Of a stretch of DNA of 64,000 nt, positions 35,896 through 44,659 are shown piece after piece (the first letter of the stretch is position 1; every line of letters starts with the position of its first letter). The position numbers and the translations under genes are program-made. Location of the stretch: NCBI RefSeq assembly GCF_017352095.1, contig NZ_CP071463.1, forward strand, positions 992,001-1,056,000, given 5' to 3'. The notes below the pieces were generated by a model. The model was not told the origin of the DNA. It saw only the letters and a program-made list of their open reading frames with translations, and ran no database searches. The stretch is from Natrinema longum (lineage in GTDB: Archaea; Halobacteriota; Halobacteria; Halobacteriales; Natrialbaceae).

Positions 35896-36681
35896 ATGCT
35901 CGTCGACTACCTCGAGCGGGGCGTGCTCGCCGGTTCGATCGCCGGCATCGCATACGGAGCGTACATGACGTTCGTCGCAAATCCACTGATCGGCCACATG
36001 GAGGGACTCGCCGACGGTGGTGAAGCCGAGGGCCACGCTCACGGAGCGGGTGAACACGCCCACGCTGCCGGCGGCCACGCTCACGAGGCGGGCGAACACG
36101 CCCACGCGGTAAGCGAAGCGACCACCGCTGCCGTGAGTATCGGCAGCGGCGTTCTCTGGGGGATCCTGCTCGGTGGGATCTTCGCGCTCGCGTTCTACTT
36201 CCTCGAACCGGCCCTGCCCGGCCGCGGGCGAGCCAAGACCTACGTGCTGGCCGGGGCCGGTTTTCTCACTGCCTCGGTCGCGCCGTGGCTGGTGCTCCCC
36301 CCGACGACGCCCGGTGCCGAACAGGCGTTCGATCCCACGCTCCGGATCGCGATGTACGCCGGGATGATGGCCGTCGGTGCGGTCGTCGCTGCACTCTCGA
36401 TCGACGGCTACAAGCGCGTCTCGAAGCGGAGTCGACCACTCGGCGGCATCACCGCTGCGGTCCCGATCGTCGCGCTCGTTGCGGTCACCACGGTCGCAGC
36501 GCCGGCGATCGTCGACTCCGGCGCGATGCCGGCCGATCTCGTGGCTGCGTTCCGCGGACTGACCGTGCTGAGCCAGGCCGCGCTTTGGGCGCTCGTCGCC
36601 GGCTCGTTCGGCTGGCTCCAGACGCGGGCCGGCGTTCGATCGGCGACCGATCGACGCGACGACCTCCTGGCCAGTCCATGA
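35896..36681 (+). CDS. cbtA: CbtA, membrane subunit of a predicted cobalt transporter
   Basis: 261 aa with five to six membrane helices. After the first helix there is a loop of repeated His-Ala-His units (GHAHGAGEHAHAAGGHAHEA), likely to capture divalent metal outside the membrane. CbtA/CbtB pairs are predicted cobalt importers often controlled with cobalamin synthesis. No B12 riboswitch is evident here. The gene stop overlaps the ferredoxin start (CCATGA). Confidence 0.88.
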   Translation: MLVDYLERGVLAGSIAGIAYGAYMTFVANPLIGHMEGLADGGEAEGHAHGAGEHAHAAGGHAHEAGEHAHAVSEATTAAVSIGSGVLWGILLGGIFALAFYFLEPALPGRGRAKTYVLAGAGFLTASVAPWLVLPPTTPGAEQAFDPTLRIAMYAGMMAVGAVVAALSIDGYKRVSKRSRPLGGITAAVPIVALVAVTTVAAPAIVDSGAMPADLVAAFRGLTVLSQAALWALVAGSFGWLQTRAGVRSATDRRDDLLASP

Positions 36682-37010
36682 AGAACCGTACCGAGGAACA
36701 TCGCGAACGCCTCGACGCACACGTCTTCGTCTGTACGAACGACCGCGACTCCGAGTACGCGAGCTGTGGCACGGCCGGTGCCGAGGAGACGGTCACGGCG
36801 GTCAAATCGTGGCTCCGAGAACGGGATGCGTTCTGGACGGCGGTGTCGGTCAGCGAAACCTCGTGTCTGGGGCTGTGCAGCGAGGACGGGACCGCGATGA
36901 CGATCCAGCCCCGAAACACCTGGTACTCGGACGTGACGCCCGAAACGGTTCCCGAACTGCTCGAGTCGGCGTTCGGACCGGACGCCGAACGGACCGACGA
37001 GAAGCGCTGA
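36678..37010 (+). CDS. [2Fe-2S] thioredoxin-like ferredoxin
   Basis: 110 aa. C19, C30, C63 and C67 give the C-x10-C ... C-x3-C pattern of thioredoxin-fold [2Fe-2S] ferredoxins (VFVCTNDRDSEYASCG; ETSCLGLCSEDG). A ferredoxin of this type is often found beside cobalamin genes in haloarchaea, where it may supply electrons for cobalt reduction; here it is translationally coupled to cbtA, which supports that link. The partner enzyme is not in the window. Confidence 0.85.
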   Translation: MKNRTEEHRERLDAHVFVCTNDRDSEYASCGTAGAEETVTAVKSWLRERDAFWTAVSVSETSCLGLCSEDGTAMTIQPRNTWYSDVTPETVPELLESAFGPDAERTDEKR

Positions 37011-37025
37011 GACGGGCGATAGTAG

Positions 37026-37220
37026 TCACTGAAAGTCGATACACATCCGATCGCCGGAGGACATTTCGATCGGTGTCTCAATCATTTCAGTGGGTAGTGT
37101 GACCGACCCGAACGACGAGATCGACTGGAACCGTTCTCCCCAGGACCGGAGACGGACCGTCTTACGGTCTACCGTACCGATGGGCCGGCGCAACCGCGAC
37201 CCGTCGTATGGATTGCACAC
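37026..37220 (-). CDS. Possible small AbrB-like protein
   Basis: A 64-codon frame on the minus strand. The C-terminal half, SFGSVTLPTEMIETPIEMSS followed by GDRMCIDFQ, looks like the swapped-hairpin AbrB/MazE motif (VTLP...GD). GC-rich third positions support coding (GTC CGT CTC CGG TCC). The true start is unclear; the ATG at 37220 gives an odd beginning. No toxin partner is apparent. It is a tentative call. Confidence 0.35.
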   Translation of the reverse strand: MCNPYDGSRLRRPIGTVDRKTVRLRSWGERFQSISSFGSVTLPTEMIETPIEMSSGDRMCIDFQ

Positions 37221-37291
37221 CGACTGGCAGGAGTCCCTATCAGCGGGGGACCCGTTCTAACAGTCAAGTACGTCCACCCCCTACGGTCGGT

Positions 37292-37570
37292 GTGTTCATC
37301 GACCCCGATCGACTCGAGACACGGCTGCGCGAGGAATTCGGCGGGACGAGCGGCGAATCGCGGGTCGTCGTGCGACAGGCCGTCGATCTCGCGGATTCCG
37401 GCCAGTACGAAGCCGACGCCGAGACCACGCTGACGAACGACTTTCTCATCGACGAACTGGCGGACGCTCCCGACGGGGGACCGTCCGAGCGGTGGAACTG
37501 GTGGATCGGATCGCTCGAGGCTGCATACGGCGGCTACGACCGGTTCGGGATCCGTACGTACAGGAAGTGA
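37292..37570 (+). CDS. Small haloarchaeal hypothetical protein
   Basis: 92 aa from GTG 37292: VFIDPDRLETRLREEFGG, SRVVVRQAVDLADSGQYE, ending AAYGGYDRFGIRTYRK. Acidic, soluble and native in codon use. No motif allows a function. It lies close to the next gene (about 50 bp) and may be co-transcribed. Confidence 0.65.
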   Translation: MFIDPDRLETRLREEFGGTSGESRVVVRQAVDLADSGQYEADAETTLTNDFLIDELADAPDGGPSERWNWWIGSLEAAYGGYDRFGIRTYRK

Positions 37571-37622
37571 TCGATCCGTACCGATGGCAACACCGATTAG
37601 CGTCCACGACGTAGGTACGGCC

Positions 37623-37964
37623 ATGAGCGAACTGTCACGACCCGTCTGGCCGTCGTACCCGCTGTCGGCGCTCGTCGCCGGGCTCGGCCACTGCTACCTC
37701 GGGCGGTGGAAGCGCGGCGTGATCTGGTTCGTCTGCTACGGGCTCGCCCTCGCGTTCCTGAGCGCACGGTCGCTCTCGGGCGCACTCGAGCCGGGCGACC
37801 CCTTCGTCGTGACGGCACTGCAGTTCGACGCGGTGAGCTATACCGAGGTCGCCGTTCCGCTCGCGATCCTGTTGATCTGCCTGCTCGACGTCTATCTCAT
37901 CGGACTGACCGAGCGGACCGAGGCGCTGGCGACCGGCCCCGACGAGATTCACTCGCGGACGTAA
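37623..37964 (+). CDS. Small membrane protein (TM2-like layout)
   Basis: 113 aa from ATG 37623; an in-frame ATG at 37584 would add 13 residues. Three hydrophobic segments (YPLSALVAGLGHCYLGRWKR is the first, amphipathic; then GVIWFVCYGLALAFLSA and VAVPLAILLICLLDVYLIGL). The GHCYLGRWKRG turn resembles TM2-domain loops. No activity is known. Confidence 0.68.
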   Translation: MSELSRPVWPSYPLSALVAGLGHCYLGRWKRGVIWFVCYGLALAFLSARSLSGALEPGDPFVVTALQFDAVSYTEVAVPLAILLICLLDVYLIGLTERTEALATGPDEIHSRT

Positions 37965-38077
37965 GCGGCTCCCGACCGCGGGGTCGTGATCGATCGCCTC
38001 AGTATCGGGCTCCCGAGCCGTGACCGTCGCGTTCCCCGCCCCGCGTGGTTTTTGTATCCATCGGCCGAACGTCGCGT

Positions 38078-38482
38078 ATGGGACGACTCAGTTCCGTCCT
38101 GCTGAAGGGCATCGGCGTGCTCGTACTCGCGTTCGTCGTGTTGAGCGTCGTCGGGGCGATCGTCGGTATCGCGCTCTCGGTCCTCGCAACCGTCCTCTCG
38201 GTGATCGTGACGGTCGCCGTCCTGGCCGTGTTCGTCCTGGCGATCGTCGGATTGGGCTCTATCCTCGGAAGCAGTGCCGAACCCGAACGCGACCCGCAGA
38301 CACCACGGCGGTCCGAGGAGCGAGCCGACCGGAAAGAACGCCTTCGCTCGCAGTACGTCGCCGGCGAACTCGACGACGCGGAGTTCGAACGGGAACTCGA
38401 GCGGGTGCTCGACGCGGACGATTTCGGTGCCGAAGACGGCCTCGAGACTGATCGTTCGCGTCGTCGACACCGGGAGCGGTAG
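38078..38482 (+). CDS. SHOCT-domain membrane protein
   Basis: 134 aa. The N-terminal two hydrophobic helices (VLVLAFVVLSVVGAIVGIAL; TVLSVIVTVAVLAVFVLAIV) are followed by a basic segment and a C-terminal SHOCT motif (RLRSQYVAGELDDAEFEREL). SHOCT modules are small oligomerisation units at protein ends. A TATA-like GGTTTTTGTA (38047-38056) stands about 22-31 nt before the ATG at 38078. Confidence 0.8.
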   Translation: MGRLSSVLLKGIGVLVLAFVVLSVVGAIVGIALSVLATVLSVIVTVAVLAVFVLAIVGLGSILGSSAEPERDPQTPRRSEERADRKERLRSQYVAGELDDAEFERELERVLDADDFGAEDGLETDRSRRRHRER

Positions 38483-38548
38483 TGGAAACGGACGAAAATG
38501 GAAGGGAAGGGGTCGATGAGCGGTTCCGGCCGATCGCGGACGGATCCG

Positions 38549-39955
38549 TTACTCGTCTAGGGCTTCTATTCTGCTCACCACTTCGTCGGCCGTTTCGACC
38601 GATGTCTCGCCCGAGAACGCGTACAGGACGACCCCGAGGACGCACCAGCCGAGGACGATGAGCCACTCGTAGGGCCACAGCAGTGCGGATTGACCGCCCG
38701 GCAGATAGAGCGAGATAAAAATCGCCGTCGTCACGAAGCCGACGATCCCGACGACTGGACCCGCCGGGACTTCGTATGGCCGATCCATGTCCGGTTCACG
38801 ATAGCGCAAGACCAGGAACGAGACGACGACGATGAACCAGGCGACGACGATACCGAGGCCGCCCGCGTTGACGATCCACGTGAGCATCTGTTCGCCGAAA
38901 AACGGCGCGAGCGCGGACAGACCGCCGACCAGCAAGATCGCGTTACTCGGAGTGTTGTGTTCCGGATGGACTTTCGAGAGCGGTGCCGGAATCATTCCCG
39001 ACTCGGAGAGAGCAAAGAGGGCTCGACTGCCACCGATGATGAACGCGTTCCAACTCGTGAGAATGCCCGCAACACCCGCGAGAGCCATGATTTGGCCGGC
39101 GGCTGGACTGTCGTACAGTTCGGCCATCGCCGCCGCCGCAGGGAGCGAACTATCGATCAAGGCGCTCCCAGGGAGCGCGCGACTCGAGCCCCAGATGACG
39201 GCGATGTAAAACAGTGCGGCCAGCCCGACGGAGAGGATGATCAACAGCCCCAGCGTTCGCGCCGGAACGTCGGCTTCTTCGGCCGACTGCGGAATGACGT
39301 CGAAGCCGACGAACATAAACGGCGTCATCAACACGACGGTGAAGATGCCAGCGGTCCCTGCACCGAACGCGCTATCCGGTGACGGATGTCCGTTGGTAAT
39401 CGCCCCGGAGATCAAGACGACGCCGGCGAACGCGATGATGAGAGTCATGATGATCTGGAACTGTGCGGCGATCCGAATGCCGATATAGTTCAGGTACGTG
39501 ATGCCGATCGTCCCGAGGACGCCGACGAGAACCCACGTCGCGTACACCGGTTCACCGGCGATATCCCAGAGCGGGACTGCATTGAAGCCGGGGATAATGA
39601 AGGCCATCGCGGACGGGAGCGCAACTGCTTCGAACGCGGCGACGGTGACGTATCCGAAGATGATCGCCCACGTACAGACGAACGAGCCGATCGGCCCGAG
39701 AGCGCGGAGACTGTAGACGTGTTCGCCCCCGACTAACGGCATCGAGGCGGCGAGTTCGCTGTAAATTATCGCGACGATCCCGACGACGAACGCACCGCCG
39801 AGAAACGCGACGATCGCTCCCAGCGGGCCCCCTTCGTGGATCCAGTCACCGGCGAGGATGATCCATCCCCACCCGATCATCGCGCCGAACGCCAGAATCA
39901 GCATCTCTTTTCTCCCCAGTGCCTTCTCCAGGCCGCTCTGTGTGGTCTCTGACAT
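38549..39955 (-). CDS. APC-superfamily amino acid permease
   Basis: 468 aa with 12 predicted membrane helices. The start LGRKEMLILAFGAMIGWGWI carries the GxG-type loop of helix 1 that binds amino acids in the APC fold, and YSELAASMPLVGGEHVYSLR the conserved helix 2-3 region. It is divergent from the aminotransferase gene across a 350-bp AT-rich regulatory region. With the aminotransferase, glutaryl-CoA dehydrogenase and Lrp genes beyond it, the substrate may be lysine or a related amine; that is inferred from position only. Confidence 0.9.
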   Translation of the reverse strand: MSETTQSGLEKALGRKEMLILAFGAMIGWGWIILAGDWIHEGGPLGAIVAFLGGAFVVGIVAIIYSELAASMPLVGGEHVYSLRALGPIGSFVCTWAIIFGYVTVAAFEAVALPSAMAFIIPGFNAVPLWDIAGEPVYATWVLVGVLGTIGITYLNYIGIRIAAQFQIIMTLIIAFAGVVLISGAITNGHPSPDSAFGAGTAGIFTVVLMTPFMFVGFDVIPQSAEEADVPARTLGLLIILSVGLAALFYIAVIWGSSRALPGSALIDSSLPAAAAMAELYDSPAAGQIMALAGVAGILTSWNAFIIGGSRALFALSESGMIPAPLSKVHPEHNTPSNAILLVGGLSALAPFFGEQMLTWIVNAGGLGIVVAWFIVVVSFLVLRYREPDMDRPYEVPAGPVVGIVGFVTTAIFISLYLPGGQSALLWPYEWLIVLGWCVLGVVLYAFSGETSVETADEVVSRIEALDE

Positions 39956-40305
39956 GGTATTGCTTGTGATACCGTAGCATATGTCGCATAAATACGATTG
40001 TACTTATACTTTTCGCTGGCGTTGTATATATAACAAATACAGCACTAGATAATGGCCGACATCCAACTTACACCACCTATATTGTACATAATATAGCATC
40101 CAGATGCCAGCGGTGGGACTCCTCGGCGGAAGCGGGCAACCAACAGCGCTCGAAAACAGTTGCTCGAGGGCTATCGCCCAACCGATCGCTTCCCCAACAT
40201 GTCTGTACTATACCCAACACAAGAATCTATATTGTATAATTTCCCATTTATAACCACTAAAATAGGAACCGAACCAAATATACCCTAGGAGTGGGACTGT
40301 TACCC
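39956..40305. promoter_or_regulatory. AT-rich divergent promoter region
   Basis: 350 bp between the permease and aminotransferase starts, strikingly AT-rich for this genome (TTGTATATATAACAAATAC at 40022-40040 and further TATAT blocks). It holds no gene. It carries an exact inverted repeat at 40077-40096 and a second half-copy CTATATTGTA at 40228-40237, so it is very likely the control region for both genes, presumably bound by the Lrp-family regulator nearby. Confidence 0.65.
40077..40096. repeat. Operator-like inverted repeat
   Basis: CTATATT and AATATAG flank a 6-bp centre GTACAT. The left half with its extension (CTATATTGTA) recurs at 40228-40237. Paired half-sites at a distance are typical of Lrp/AsnC operators. 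Confidence 0.6.
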
Positions 40306-41679
40306 ATGGCCGTAGGCCCATCGATCGACGACCTTCACTTCGCGACCGAACCATCGGTCGACGAGGTGCCGGGACCGAACTCACGGACACTACTGAAACG
40401 CCAACGAGAGATCGATAGCAACGCAGTGGCGTATCCGCGACGCGTTCCCGTCGCGCTCGAGGAGGCGCGGGGGGCTACGATCCGGGACGTCGACGGCAAC
40501 ACCTTCCTCGACTTCTTCGCGGGGATCGGCGTCCTGAACGTCGGTCACTCCAACCCCTACGTTCTCGAGGGGACCCAGGAGCAACTCGAGTCGATCGCGC
40601 ACACGATCGACTTCCCGACCGAGGCGCGGGTCGATCTCATCGAGAAACTGCGAACGATCGCCCCGGGCGGCCTGGCCGGCTCGAGCAACGTCGTGTTCGG
40701 CGGTCCAAGCGGGAGCGATGCGATCGAGGGATCGATCAAACTCGCCAAACACAACACCGGACGCCACGGGATTCTGGGCTTCGAGGGTGCGTATCACGGG
40801 ACGACCGCCGGCGCGCTCAGTCTCACCGCGGGCAAGAAGTACAAAGAGGGGTACGGGCCGCTACTGGCGGACGCCGTTCACGTCCCGTACCCGACGCGGG
40901 ACGCGGGCGCGGGCGGTCGAGAGGCCTGTGAGCGGTGTCTCGATGCCGTCAAGCGGAAGTTCGAGGCACCCTACGGCGGTCACGAAACGCCCGCCGGAAT
41001 CTGGGTCGAGCCGATCCAGGGCGAGGGCGGCGTCGTCGTCCCTCCGGAGGGCTTCCTCCAGGGGCTTCGTGACATCGCGGACGACAACGACGCGATGTTG
41101 ATCGTCGACGAGATCCAGACCGGGCTGGGGCGAACCGGCGAGTGGTTCGCGACCGACCACTTCGACGTGACCCCCGACGCGATCACGATGGCGAAGGCAC
41201 TGGGCGGGACCGGCCTGCCGATCGGGGCGATGCTCTATCACGAGGACTTCGACACGTGGGGGCCCGGCGGCCACGTCGGGACCTTCCGCGGCAACGCGCC
41301 GGCGATGGTCGGCGGGCTGCGAGCGATCGAGTACATCGAATCTCACGACCTGCTGTCCCACGCGACGGCGCTCGGACAGTACCTCCGCGACCGACTCGAC
41401 GAGGTCGCGGAGACGACGCCGGAACTGGTGGACGTACGGGGCAAAGGACTCTTCGTCGGCGCGGAGTTCGTCGACGCCGACGGCGACCCCGACGCCGACC
41501 TGGTCGAAGCGATCCAGACCCGCTGTTACGAGAACGGGCTCCTCGTCTGGAACGCCGGGCGACACGGGAACGTCTTGCGGCTGATACCGCCGCTCGTCCT
41601 CACCCGTGACCAGGCGGAAGTCGGGATGGACATCCTCTGCAACGCGATTCGAGCGAGTGCCACGGAGGGGACGAACTGA
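40306..41679 (+). CDS. Class-III PLP aminotransferase
   Basis: 457 aa. The class-III blocks are intact: DGNTFLDFFAGIGVLNVGHS, the PLP-phosphate loop GGPSGSDAIEGSIKLAK, IVDEIQTGLGRTGEWFATDH with the cofactor Asp and Gln, and the Schiff-base Lys297 in TMAKALGGTGLPIGAM. These enzymes transfer omega-amino groups (lysine, ornithine, 4-aminobutyrate, 5-aminovalerate) or act as broad racemases. The stop overlaps the start of the glutaryl-CoA dehydrogenase gene, which points to lysine or 5-aminovalerate breakdown. The exact substrate is open. Confidence 0.88.
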   Translation: MAVGPSIDDLHFATEPSVDEVPGPNSRTLLKRQREIDSNAVAYPRRVPVALEEARGATIRDVDGNTFLDFFAGIGVLNVGHSNPYVLEGTQEQLESIAHTIDFPTEARVDLIEKLRTIAPGGLAGSSNVVFGGPSGSDAIEGSIKLAKHNTGRHGILGFEGAYHGTTAGALSLTAGKKYKEGYGPLLADAVHVPYPTRDAGAGGREACERCLDAVKRKFEAPYGGHETPAGIWVEPIQGEGGVVVPPEGFLQGLRDIADDNDAMLIVDEIQTGLGRTGEWFATDHFDVTPDAITMAKALGGTGLPIGAMLYHEDFDTWGPGGHVGTFRGNAPAMVGGLRAIEYIESHDLLSHATALGQYLRDRLDEVAETTPELVDVRGKGLFVGAEFVDADGDPDADLVEAIQTRCYENGLLVWNAGRHGNVLRLIPPLVLTRDQAEVGMDILCNAIRASATEGTN

Positions 41680-42842
41680 TGTTCGATTTCCTCGACCTCG
41701 AGTCGGAACTCACGGACGAAGAGCGCCTGATCCGGGACACCGCACGCGAGTTCGTCGACGACCGGATACGCCCGGACATCGGCGACCACTTCGAGAACGG
41801 CACCTTCCCCACCGAGCTGATTCCGGAGATGGGCGAGATGGGGTTTTACGCACCCAATCTCGAGGGCTACGGCTCGCCCAACGTCTCCGAGACGGCCTAC
41901 GGGCTCTTGATGCGGGAACTCGAGGCCTGTGACTCGGGGCTGCGGTCGATGGCGTCGGTACAGGGCGCGCTCGTGATGTACCCGATCCACACCTACGGCT
42001 CAGAGACGCAGAAGGAAGCATGGCTGCCGAAACTCGGCAACGGCGAGGCCGTCGGCTGTTTCGGGCTGACCGAACCCGAACACGGCTCGAACCCGTCGGC
42101 GATGGAGACCCGCGCCGAAGCCGACGGCGACGGCTACGTGCTGCACGGCTCCAAAACCTGGATCACGAACTCGCCGATCGCTGATGTGGCTATCGTCTGG
42201 GCCCGCGACACGTCGGCCGAGGACGACCCGGTCCGCGGGTTCCTCGTCGAGACCGACCGCGACGGCGTCACGACAAACAAGATCAACGACAAACTCTCGC
42301 TGCGTGCCTCGATCACGGGCGAAATCGGGCTCAACGACGTCTACGTTCCCGGAGAGAACGTTCTGCCCGGTGTCTCCGGGATGAAAGGGCCGCTGTCCTG
42401 CCTGACGCAGGCTCGCTTCGGCATCGCCTGGGGTGCCGTCGGTGCCGCTCGGGACTGCTTCGAGGAGGCGCGCCAGTACGCGAAAGACCGCGACCAGTTC
42501 GGCGGTCCGATCGGCCGGTTCCAGCTCCAACAGCGCAAGCTCGCGGAGATGGGGACCCAGATCACGCTGGCCCAACTGCTCGTCTCCCGTCTGACCGAAC
42601 TCAAAGAACGCGGCGAGTTGCGTCCCCAGCACGTCTCGATGGCCAAACGCAACAACGTTCGGATGGCGCGCAACCAGTCACGGGTCGCCCGTGAGATGCT
42701 CGGCGGCAACGGCATCACCACCGACTACTCGCCGATGCGTCACATGGCCAACCTCGAGACGGTCTACACCTACGAAGGGACCCACGACATCCACACCCTC
42801 GTGCTCGGCGAGGAATTCACCGGGATCCCCGCCTACGAGTGA
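41679..42842 (+). CDS. Glutaryl-CoA dehydrogenase-like acyl-CoA dehydrogenase
   Basis: 387 aa. The active-site Glu366 lies in YTYEGTHDIHTLVLG, the pattern of glutaryl-CoA dehydrogenase, and VGCFGLTEPEHGSNPSAMET with the following GSKTWITNSPIADVAIVW are FAD-binding blocks of that subgroup. It oxidises and decarboxylates glutaryl-CoA to crotonyl-CoA. The gene shares its first base with the end of the aminotransferase gene, so the two are co-translated. Glutaryl-CoA arises from lysine, which fits the permease and aminotransferase context. Confidence 0.9.
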   Translation: MFDFLDLESELTDEERLIRDTAREFVDDRIRPDIGDHFENGTFPTELIPEMGEMGFYAPNLEGYGSPNVSETAYGLLMRELEACDSGLRSMASVQGALVMYPIHTYGSETQKEAWLPKLGNGEAVGCFGLTEPEHGSNPSAMETRAEADGDGYVLHGSKTWITNSPIADVAIVWARDTSAEDDPVRGFLVETDRDGVTTNKINDKLSLRASITGEIGLNDVYVPGENVLPGVSGMKGPLSCLTQARFGIAWGAVGAARDCFEEARQYAKDRDQFGGPIGRFQLQQRKLAEMGTQITLAQLLVSRLTELKERGELRPQHVSMAKRNNVRMARNQSRVAREMLGGNGITTDYSPMRHMANLETVYTYEGTHDIHTLVLGEEFTGIPAYE

Positions 42843-42896
42843 GCGGCCGATCGACGAGGGGACCGCCGGAATCAACGCGTGCGGACGCGAGGCGTG

Positions 42897-43415
42897 CTAC
42901 TCCTCGTCGGCCGACAGGCCGTGTGCCTCGAGAAACGAGTCGAGCCCGTAATCGCGCAGCGTACCGATTCCCTCGCTCGTCTTGATCGTCGAGATGACGA
43001 ACTTCGAACTCGTTCGGGTGATCTCGTCGATCGATTCGTAGTCTTCGACGAGTCCCTCGACCATATCCCGCGAGGTCAGCCGCCCGATGACGATGAAGTC
43101 GGTATCCCCCATCGTGAAATACACCTGGTTGACGCCCTCGATAGCGGCGAGTTGCTCGCCGACTCGCTCTTGATACCCTTCACCGAACTCCGCCCAGATC
43201 TCGGAGATGACGGTCAGCCCCAAACCGACCTCGTCGAGGTCGAGTTCGTACAGATCGTTCGTGATGACGCCCTCCTCCTTGAGGTTCTGCAAGCGGTAAT
43301 GAACCGTCGACTTCGGGATGCCCGTCTCCTCGTGGAGCACTTCCGTATTGTCGGTCTCCCGATCAGCGATCGCAAAGAGAATCTTGATATCCCGCTCGTC
43401 GAGTGTGTTGTTCAT
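42897..43415 (-). CDS. Lrp/AsnC-family transcription regulator
   Basis: 172 aa. N-terminal wHTH (LDERDIKILFAIADRETDNT, then KSTVHYRLQNLKEEGVIT) and a C-terminal RAM ligand-binding domain of beta-alpha-beta-beta-alpha-beta pattern (VNQVYFTMGDTDFIVIGRLT). Lrp-family proteins bind DNA as dimers to octamers in response to amino acids. It converges with glutaryl-CoA dehydrogenase and probably controls the divergent promoter at 39.96-40.3 kb, which carries matching inverted repeats. Confidence 0.92.
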   Translation of the reverse strand: MNNTLDERDIKILFAIADRETDNTEVLHEETGIPKSTVHYRLQNLKEEGVITNDLYELDLDEVGLGLTVISEIWAEFGEGYQERVGEQLAAIEGVNQVYFTMGDTDFIVIGRLTSRDMVEGLVEDYESIDEITRTSSKFVISTIKTSEGIGTLRDYGLDSFLEAHGLSADEE

Positions 43416-43653
43416 TCGTGCGTTCGTTTGACGTACCCGAACCTATTCTCTTTCGGTGACCACTCCGCCGGAGCCGGTTCTCGAAGGCGATTCCACTCGG
43501 CCGAGCGTGGCCGGTGTCCTCGCGTTCCGCCTGCCCGACCGGGACGTCGATCGTCGGCCGCAACGGATGGACGGAGTGCTCGCGCGCTGATCGATGAGAA
43601 AGACGGGGCAGTAACCGATGGCATCAAACGGTCCGGGCCATTACCGCTCGGTA

Positions 43654-44583
43654 ATGGACGTACGGTTTCTCGGCGGTGCCGGCGAGATCGGTCGGAGCGC
43701 GCTCTGTATCGACGAGACGCTCGTTTTCGATTTCGGGATGGACTCGGGGAACCCGCCGTCGTTTCCGATCGGCGACGTCGATCCCGAGGCCGTCGTCGTC
43801 AGTCACGGCCACCTCGATCACGTCGGCTCGGTGCCGGCGCTGCTGTCCGGCGACGCGCGCCCCGAAGTTCACTGGACGCCCCCGACGTACGACCTCGCCA
43901 TGGTACTCGCTCGGGACACGCTGAAGCTCCACGGCGGCAGCTACGACTGCCCGTTCACCGAGGCGGAGCTCGCCCGCGTCGGGGAAGTCTCCGAGACCCA
44001 CGGCTACGAAGAGTCCTTCGAGGCCGCGGGCTACGAGATTTCCTTCTTCGACGCCGGCCACGTCCCCGGCAGCGCCCACGTGCTGGTCGACGACGGCACG
44101 ACTCGACTGCTCTACACCGGCGACTTCCACACCGAGGAGCAACGGCTGCTCGCCGGAACGACCGCACGGCCCGACGCCGACGTCGTCGTCTGTGAGAGTA
44201 CGTACTCGGACGCGACTCGACCGCCCCGCGAGGAGATCGAACGCGAATTCGCCGAGAGTCTCCGGACGACGATCTGGGAGGGGGGTACCGTCGTCGTCCC
44301 CGCCTTCGGCATCGGCCGGACTCAGGAAGTCCTCTGCATCTGCGAGGCGTACGACCTCGAGTGCTACGTCGACGGAATGGGCAAACGCGTCACGGAACTG
44401 TTCTTGCGCGATCGGAACCGCGAGTTCCTTCGCGATCCGGAGCTGTTGCGCCGAGCGAAGGCCAACGCCCGGTTCGTCGACGGGCGCGACGGCCAGCGCG
44501 AGCGGATCGCCGAACAAAATACGGTCATCGTCACGACGAGTGGGATGCTCGGAAACGAAGATTCGCTAGCAGTCGCTGACTAA
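43654..44583 (+). pseudogene. Beta-CASP metallo-beta-lactamase nuclease, truncated by the island
   Basis: 309 aa remain; family members of this kind are about 400 aa. The metallo-beta-lactamase core is intact (HGHLDH at residues 51-56, GHVPGSAHVLVDD, TGDFHTEEQ) as is the start of the beta-CASP domain (CESTYSDATRP, VVVPAFGIGRTQE). Just after NTVIVTTSGML the family sequence ends and a foreign tail GNEDSLAVAD and stop follow. The missing part contains later beta-CASP motifs and the final metal ligand, so the product is probably inactive. The joint near 44,550 is the left end of the integrated island. Confidence 0.82.
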
Positions 44584-44659
44584 TCCAATTCTTCTGGAGG
44601 CATAGGTCATTGGTTTTGATAGCATAAGTTCTATTGCTTGTCAATCAGTGGTTCCGATA

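Noticed and set aside
44548-44583. A tRNA gene as the island attachment site
   Set aside because: No tRNA-like cloverleaf or T-loop sequence is present at or near the joint; the break lies inside a protein gene.
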